DNA of 33,724 nt from an uncultured SAR86 cluster bacterium (GTDB taxonomy: Bacteria > Pseudomonadota > Gammaproteobacteria > Magnimaribacterales > AG-339-G14). Both the position numbers and the translations under genes were made by a program. Each line of letters starts with the position of its first letter. The first letter of the stretch is position 1. The stretch is taken from NCBI GenBank assembly GCA_902629465.1, contig CACOQX010000010.1, positions 1 to 33,724 of the forward strand, read 5' to 3'. Below are positions 28,638 through 33,724 of the stretch, piece by piece. The notes beneath the pieces are model-generated. The model searched no databases and was not told the origin of the DNA. It worked only from the letters and a program-made list of their open reading frames with translations.

Positions 28638-30203
28638 ATGAAAATTCCTGAAAACCAAACAATACAAGAATTATTTGAATGGCGTTTCGAGAGAACTCCG
28701 AAGGCGATAGCTCATAAGTTCCTTGATCGTGAAACTACTTATGAAGAACTGAATGTTTATTCAAATCAAATAGCTAATGGTCTTATCAGTTTAGGATGTA
28801 AACCTGATTCAAGGATTGCCTACTATGGAAAAAATTCTGATTATTTCTTTGAGTTCTTAATTGGAACTTTAAAATCTAACACAGTTGCAGTGGGTGTAAA
28901 TTGGAGATTGGCTCCTCCAGAAGTAAGTTATGTTCTTAATGATTCAAAAAGCGAAGTTTTGTTTGTTGGTGAAGAGTTTTATCCGATTATTGAACAAATT
29001 TTAGAAGAATTGCCTAATGTAAAAAAAATAATTGCTGTTGATGGAAATCATGCCGAGTATGAAGATTTTATATCATGGAGAGATTCTCAAGATTCTTTAA
29101 GTACCGGATTAAAATCATCTGACCAGGATGATATTCTTCAATTATATACATCAGGCACCACAGGCCATCCTAAGGGTGTTCAGTTAACCAACCGAAATTT
29201 TGCTGCTGCTAATGAATCTATCGATGGAATTGTTCCTTTTGAAGAGGGGACAACAAATTTAGTTTGTATGCCAGGCTATCATGTCGCGGGAACAAACTGG
29301 GGAATTTGGGGATATATATTCGGTTGTAGAAACATAATCATTGCAGATATAGATCCTGGATTAATTTTGGAACTCATTGAGCAGGAAAAAATAAGATCAA
29401 CGCTCTTTGTTCCTGCAGTCATTCTTTTTCTTATCAGTCATCCCAATGCTTTGACTACAGATTTTTCATCTCTAAATTTCGTTCTTTATGGGGCTTCACC
29501 CATTGCTGATGACACAATTATAAAAGCTAAAGAAATCATGAAGTGTGATTTGTATCAGGTTTATGGTTTGACAGAAACAACTGGAGCAATAACGATTATG
29601 ATGCCCGAAGATCATGATCCGAAAAAAGGAAAATTGAGATCATGCGGTAGAGCTCTCAAAGGAGTAGAACTTAAAGTTGTAGATGAGGAAGGAAATGATT
29701 TAAAAACTGGCGAAATCGGAGAGGTCATTTCTAAATCCGATCTAAATATGAAAGGATATTGGAATAAACCAGATGCCACAAAAGAGTCAATTGTAAACGG
29801 ATGGTTTTATTCAGGAGATGCAGGTTTTTTTGATGATGAAGGGTATTTGTTCATTCACGACAGAGTTAAGGACATGATTGTTTCTGGAGGTGAAAATATT
29901 TACCCAGCAGAAGTGGAAAATGCTTTGATGAGTAATTCCGAGATTCTTGATGCAGCCGTTGTAGGAGTTCCAGATGAAAAGTGGGGTGAATCGGTTAAAG
30001 GATTTGTTGTGCTTGCAGCTGATGCTTCTCTTTCAGAAGATGAAATTATCAGTTATACCAGAACACAAATCGCTGCTTATAAATGCCCTAAAACTATTGA
30101 ATTCATTAAAGAATTACCCCGAAACCCTTCAGGAAAAATCCTCAGGCGTGAGTTGAGGGATCCTTACTGGGAAGGCATTGATCGAAAAGTTTCAGGAAAT
30201 TAA
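28638..30203 (+). CDS. AMP-dependent acyl-CoA synthetase/ligase
   Basis: LYTSGTTGHPKGVQLTNRN, YGASPIADD, YQVYGLTETTGA, GWFYSGDAGFFDDEGYLFIHDRVKDMIVSGGENIYPAEVENAL, PRNPSGKILRRELR. Confidence 0.96.
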   Translation: MKIPENQTIQELFEWRFERTPKAIAHKFLDRETTYEELNVYSNQIANGLISLGCKPDSRIAYYGKNSDYFFEFLIGTLKSNTVAVGVNWRLAPPEVSYVLNDSKSEVLFVGEEFYPIIEQILEELPNVKKIIAVDGNHAEYEDFISWRDSQDSLSTGLKSSDQDDILQLYTSGTTGHPKGVQLTNRNFAAANESIDGIVPFEEGTTNLVCMPGYHVAGTNWGIWGYIFGCRNIIIADIDPGLILELIEQEKIRSTLFVPAVILFLISHPNALTTDFSSLNFVLYGASPIADDTIIKAKEIMKCDLYQVYGLTETTGAITIMMPEDHDPKKGKLRSCGRALKGVELKVVDEEGNDLKTGEIGEVISKSDLNMKGYWNKPDATKESIVNGWFYSGDAGFFDDEGYLFIHDRVKDMIVSGGENIYPAEVENALMSNSEILDAAVVGVPDEKWGESVKGFVVLAADASLSEDEIISYTRTQIAAYKCPKTIEFIKELPRNPSGKILRRELRDPYWEGIDRKVSGN

Positions 30204-30233
30204 TAATATCGATTTATGAATTATTAAAATTTT

Positions 30234-31745
30234 ATGCAATTTTATAAAAAGTTATTCTTAAGCCTGCTATTTCTTTTGGTTTTAGCACCAATATATGCAG
30301 ACGATATCAAATTAACAATTACTGGTATTGGTGATACAAAAGCTAATGCGATTCTTGATGCTCAAAGAAATGCCTTGAGATATTCTTATGGAGAATTCAT
30401 CTCGTCTGATATAACGGTCTTGAACAACGAACTAAAAAAGAACGAGATTGTAAATCTAGTTAGCGGCACTATAAAAAACTTTAAAGTTCTTTCCAGTACT
30501 GATGTTTTTTATGCTAATGAAAAATTTATTGAGGTTCTGTTAGAAGTTGAAACTTCTCAAGAAGACCTAATAGCTTTTTCCAAATCAATAGGAATAGACG
30601 CCAGCATCTCTGGTTCTTTGTTTGGAGCTCAAGTAAAACTTCAAAAAATAAATGCTAAAAACGAATCTGTTGCTATTGAGCATTTGCTTAAATTGGTTAA
30701 ATCAATCGATGATGTCTTTGATTACAAACTTAAAGTATTTGATCCTAAAATTTATAAAATTAGTAGCTGGATGTTCAATGGAAAAAACTACTATAGTCGT
30801 TATGGAGATGATAGGGCTCAATTAGACGCCTATAGAGGAGCAGAAGATAGATATAGCATTACAATTTATACCCCTTTGATACTTAATGATAATTATATTG
30901 TCTTAAGAGAGGCAATAATCAATACGCTTCAATCCATACGTATGAGTAGGAAAGAACAAACAGAATATAGTAAATACGAGAAGCCTTATTATAGTATTGA
31001 TATCTTGATTGATAGAGAAGGGGACTGTGCTTATGAGTTTATAGAAATAGATTATACAAATGAGCCGAAAGTTCTTTCTGTTCGAAATGATATGCGTTGT
31101 TTTAATCTTGATTTCTTTACAAAACAAGAGTTACGACGATTAAGCTACGATAATAGGTTTCGTTCTTGGAGTCGTTCAACTAATAGAATATGGTTACGCT
31201 CAGAAAAATCTATAAAGCTCCTCGGAGAAATAAATTCTGTAATGGATAGACATATTCGGAAGTATCAATTAAAGAGAATTTCAGGTTCCAAAGAGAATTT
31301 AGTAAACAAACTAGCCTTTGGAAGCGGTTTATATGTAAATCATTACGAGGGTCTCACAGAAAGAAGACCCACAAAGGGAAAGATAAAAACTTTTTTTTCT
31401 AATCCTGATTATTATTATTCAAATACACTGGAAGGCTGGCATGACAATCCGTATGTAAAAACAAGTCCTTTTGTATCTATTTTTAAAGAGTCTAAATTTA
31501 GAGATGGTTCGTATGTCCAAAGTAATTATCGATTAAGAAATAGTAAAGCTGATACTGGTACTGGTTACTGTAATGGTTATTACCCAACTTGGGATAACAG
31601 ATACTTTACTTATTGTGATATGCCAAGAAAAAATAAAATTAGATTTTATGAAAAAGGGCATCCATTCGCTTATCTTTTTTGGACGGATGTGGTTACAGAA
31701 AGTGAATTGTCAAAAATAACTAAATATTCAATTGATATTAAATAG
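30234..31745 (+). CDS. Exported protein of unknown function with an LPP20/FlgT-N-like N-terminal region
   Basis: Signal peptide, then LTITGIGDTKANAILDAQRNALRYSYGEFISSDITVLNNELKKNEIVNLVSGTIKNFKVLSS, followed by about 380 aa not recognised. Confidence 0.6.
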   Translation: MQFYKKLFLSLLFLLVLAPIYADDIKLTITGIGDTKANAILDAQRNALRYSYGEFISSDITVLNNELKKNEIVNLVSGTIKNFKVLSSTDVFYANEKFIEVLLEVETSQEDLIAFSKSIGIDASISGSLFGAQVKLQKINAKNESVAIEHLLKLVKSIDDVFDYKLKVFDPKIYKISSWMFNGKNYYSRYGDDRAQLDAYRGAEDRYSITIYTPLILNDNYIVLREAIINTLQSIRMSRKEQTEYSKYEKPYYSIDILIDREGDCAYEFIEIDYTNEPKVLSVRNDMRCFNLDFFTKQELRRLSYDNRFRSWSRSTNRIWLRSEKSIKLLGEINSVMDRHIRKYQLKRISGSKENLVNKLAFGSGLYVNHYEGLTERRPTKGKIKTFFSNPDYYYSNTLEGWHDNPYVKTSPFVSIFKESKFRDGSYVQSNYRLRNSKADTGTGYCNGYYPTWDNRYFTYCDMPRKNKIRFYEKGHPFAYLFWTDVVTESELSKITKYSIDIK

Positions 31746-31754
31746 TTTTATATT

Positions 31755-32336
31755 ATGGACATAGCATTTATTAAGACAAAAAAAAGAATGGAGTTTCCAG
31801 AACATGAAGAAATGTTTAGCTTCATTGAGAGTTATATGGGGTATTTGCCTTATTCTTATCTTTTAATGGCAGAGAATTCTGATTTATTAACTGCTTTTTC
31901 AGGATTAACCAATACAGTTTTTGGTTCAAATGAAATCGACAATCAAACCAAACAACTTATAGCGCTTGCAACCAGTTTAAGTTCAGGTTGTAAGTATTGT
32001 CAGTCACATACGTCTCATGGTGCAGAGAGGGCGGGTGTATCAGTAGAAAAGATCTCAAAGATCCTAGATTATGAAAACAGCGACCTTTTCTCTAATCAGG
32101 AAAAAAGCGTGCTCAACTTAGCTTTTGCTTCGGGTAAAGTTCCTAATCAGGCAACTAAAAAACATTTCGATAATCTTAATAAGTATTTTACTTCTTCTCA
32201 GATAACTATGATTGTCTCTGTAATATCACTCTTTGGATTTTTAAATCGATGGAACGATACATTTGGAACGGAAATTGAAAAAATACCGGGAGATTTTGTA
32301 GAGGACGAACTTGTCCCATTGGGCTGGATGAAATAG
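31755..32336 (+). CDS. Carboxymuconolactone decarboxylase / AhpD-like family protein
   Basis: QLIALATSLSSGCKYCQSHTSHGAERAGVSVEKI: CxxC...H motif in the expected context. Confidence 0.88.
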   Translation: MDIAFIKTKKRMEFPEHEEMFSFIESYMGYLPYSYLLMAENSDLLTAFSGLTNTVFGSNEIDNQTKQLIALATSLSSGCKYCQSHTSHGAERAGVSVEKISKILDYENSDLFSNQEKSVLNLAFASGKVPNQATKKHFDNLNKYFTSSQITMIVSVISLFGFLNRWNDTFGTEIEKIPGDFVEDELVPLGWMK

Positions 32337-32340
32337 AAAC

Positions 32341-32368
32341 CACTATGTCGAACTAGGTCGACATAGTG
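32341..32368. terminator. Hairpin between convergent genes, probable bidirectional terminator
   Basis: Perfect 11-bp inverted repeat CACTATGTCGA (32341-32351) / TCGACATAGTG (32358-32368), 6-nt loop; weak T-tracts. Confidence 0.7.
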
Positions 32369-32379
32369 ATCTCATAACT

Positions 32380-33069
32380 TTAATTAACTCTTACAGAATA
32401 TGCTGCTCTAATAAATTCTCCAGATGGATCTTTATTAACACCCATCCAGTGTTGATTCCATTCTTTAGAGGCATTTCTTTTCTCAATTTTCTTTTGTAAG
32501 TCTGACCAACTTTCGCCAGCCATAACAAAAAATACTTGTCCTAAACCTGAAGAGTAAGTGTATGCATCTAAATCATATTTTTTAGATATTGCTATGCTTT
32601 TTTGCATGCTTTCAATCATATCAACTCCTCTTCCAGGTAAAGCTTCCCAAGCAGAAAAATGAACTACATTTGCATCTTTCCAAATATTTTTATCTGCAGA
32701 AGGCTCTAAAAGATTATTAAGACTATAACTAGCTTGAACATTAGGTCCCAAAATTGGCCAGTACTCAGAAACCCAATTCTGGAATTCCTCACTTTGTACC
32801 AATTTATCCTTAAAGGAAGCCCATTCAGATCCAGTATTAAATCTAATAACGTATGACACAACATTATCTCCCATTACATCATGTTGCCAGTACTCAACCT
32901 TGGCCCCTAATTTTTCTTGTATAACCTTTACCTCATCAAATATTGAGAGAGTAAGGGCTGTGCTTCCATCTACAGGCTTGATATCCCATGCTTCAAAATT
33001 ATCGCTTAAAGCAAATGATGCAAACCCAAAAAGCAATACTAATAAAAATATTTTTTTTATATATTTCAT
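32380..33069 (-). CDS. Exported protein with two similar halves, possible duplicated ferredoxin-like (dimeric alpha/beta barrel) fold
   Basis: Signal peptide (MKYIKKIFLLVLLFGFASFALSDNF); halves ending NVQASYSLNN and EFIRAAYSVRVN, each preceded by a 'W..F...L/W..LQ' helix and an E/W-rich segment. Confidence 0.5.
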   Translation of the reverse strand: MKYIKKIFLLVLLFGFASFALSDNFEAWDIKPVDGSTALTLSIFDEVKVIQEKLGAKVEYWQHDVMGDNVVSYVIRFNTGSEWASFKDKLVQSEEFQNWVSEYWPILGPNVQASYSLNNLLEPSADKNIWKDANVVHFSAWEALPGRGVDMIESMQKSIAISKKYDLDAYTYSSGLGQVFFVMAGESWSDLQKKIEKRNASKEWNQHWMGVNKDPSGEFIRAAYSVRVN

Positions 33070-33191
33070 TTATTCTCCTATTAAAATTAAATACATATTC
33101 CCTAAAAAAATTATCAGAGAAGAATTGATTTGACTACAATTTTTTTCTTGATTCAATATCTTTGTGAGATGTGTATTATCCAAAGTCTAAT

Positions 33192-33236
33192 GGAGGGGTG
33201 GCAGAGCTTAGCTGATTGGACCAGTCTTAAAAAAGC
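33192..33236 (+). pseudogene. tRNA-Ser-like 5' remnant (acceptor 5' strand, D-arm, part of anticodon arm)
   Basis: GGAGGGGTGGCAGAGC...GGACCAGTCTTAAAAAAGC resembles the 5' half of bacterial tRNA-Ser(UGA) (GGA...GTGGC.GAGC...GCACCGGTCTTGAAAACCGGC), but no matching 3' acceptor strand or proper T-arm follows. Confidence 0.5.
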
Positions 33237-33290
33237 AATTTTTCTTTGCTCTCTATTAACTACTCAAGATTCACTGAATCCTTTATAAAT

Positions 33291-33724
33291 TTATAGTGAC
33301 TGAGCAAATCTTTTTACTTGTCTCATATGATTAGTAAATTCCTTATCACTCATATTTGGTAAAACAGAGAAAAATCTTAAATATTTTGTTTTCATTCCAC
33401 CTAATTGAAAAACAGTTTTTTTTAATCTTCTATATGGAATATTTTTGAAAAAAGAAAAATTGAAGTAGCTTATTTTTGGACCTCCATATGTTATGGACAC
33501 AATACCTAACTTATTTTTCATAGCACCAGGGACTGGAAAACCGTAGTTTTTAAAAAATTTACTATTTGGCAGTATTGATTTGTAAGAAAAAAACCAAGTG
33601 GGATGAAGAACCCAGTCAATCCAATTTTCAATTATTACGTTCATTCTTAAGTTATGACATGCTCCCATAAGAAACATCGCATCCGCATCTTCAAGTCTTT
33701 TTCTATAATCAATCACGAGTTTAG
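33291..33724 (-). CDS. Flavodoxin-like NAD(P)H oxidoreductase (KefF/NQO-type), probably partial at the window end
   Basis: YRKRLEDADAMFLMGACHNLRMNVIIENWIDWVLHPTWFFSYKS resembles the family's 'ADhlv..fP.WW...Pa.lK.WiDrVl.pGfaF'. The frame stays open to the end (KLV|IDYRK), so GTG at 33716 is probably not the true start. Confidence 0.6.
   Translation of the reverse strand, partial: KLVIDYRKRLEDADAMFLMGACHNLRMNVIIENWIDWVLHPTWFFSYKSILPNSKFFKNYGFPVPGAMKNKLGIVSITYGGPKISYFNFSFFKNIPYRRLKKTVFQLGGMKTKYLRFFSVLPNMSDKEFTNHMRQVKRFAQSL

Noticed and set aside
29974-30156. 60-aa + strand ORF within the acyl-CoA synthetase
   Set aside because: Out-of-frame with a clearly conserved coding sequence; no RBS or family support.
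33192-33290. Intact tRNA or tRNA-Leu(UAA) with a group I intron
   Set aside because: No 3' acceptor strand complementary to GGAGGGG, no proper T-arm, and too little space before the next gene for an intron plus 3' exon.

Overview
The window is a compact, AT-rich, protein-dense stretch of a bacterial chromosome. It reads as a streamlined gammaproteobacterium, possibly marine; this is inferred from the trxB-ftsK-lolA-serS gene order and the protein families, and was not tested. Most of it is recognisable housekeeping or metabolic coding sequence: an MscS fragment, a CHASE2 adenylate cyclase, PurU, a large metzincin, a COMT-like methyltransferase, dihydroorotase, amidase, MFS, GDPD, an alpha/beta hydrolase, a standalone carboxyltransferase, three tandem TorF-like outer-membrane proteins, a YhdH/AcuI-type reductase, nitronate monooxygenase, an enoyl-CoA hydratase, TrxB, FtsK, LolA, SerS, SohB, an acyl-CoA synthetase and an AhpD/CMD-like protein. 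I saw no CRISPR array, prophage, transposase or recognisable defence island. The best leads are: (i) two adjacent, mutually similar small two-helix membrane proteins (27986-28480) with an intercistronic hairpin and a strong Shine-Dalgarno on the first; (ii) a terminator whose 3' arm appears to double as the ribosome-binding site of the third TorF-like gene (16794-16826); (iii) a tRNA-Ser-like 5' remnant at about 33192-33236; (iv) two single-TM microproteins missing from the ORF track (11624-11797 and 19553-19675); (v) a carboxyltransferase with no biotinyl domain; (vi) orphan exported proteins. None of these is proven to be a new system.
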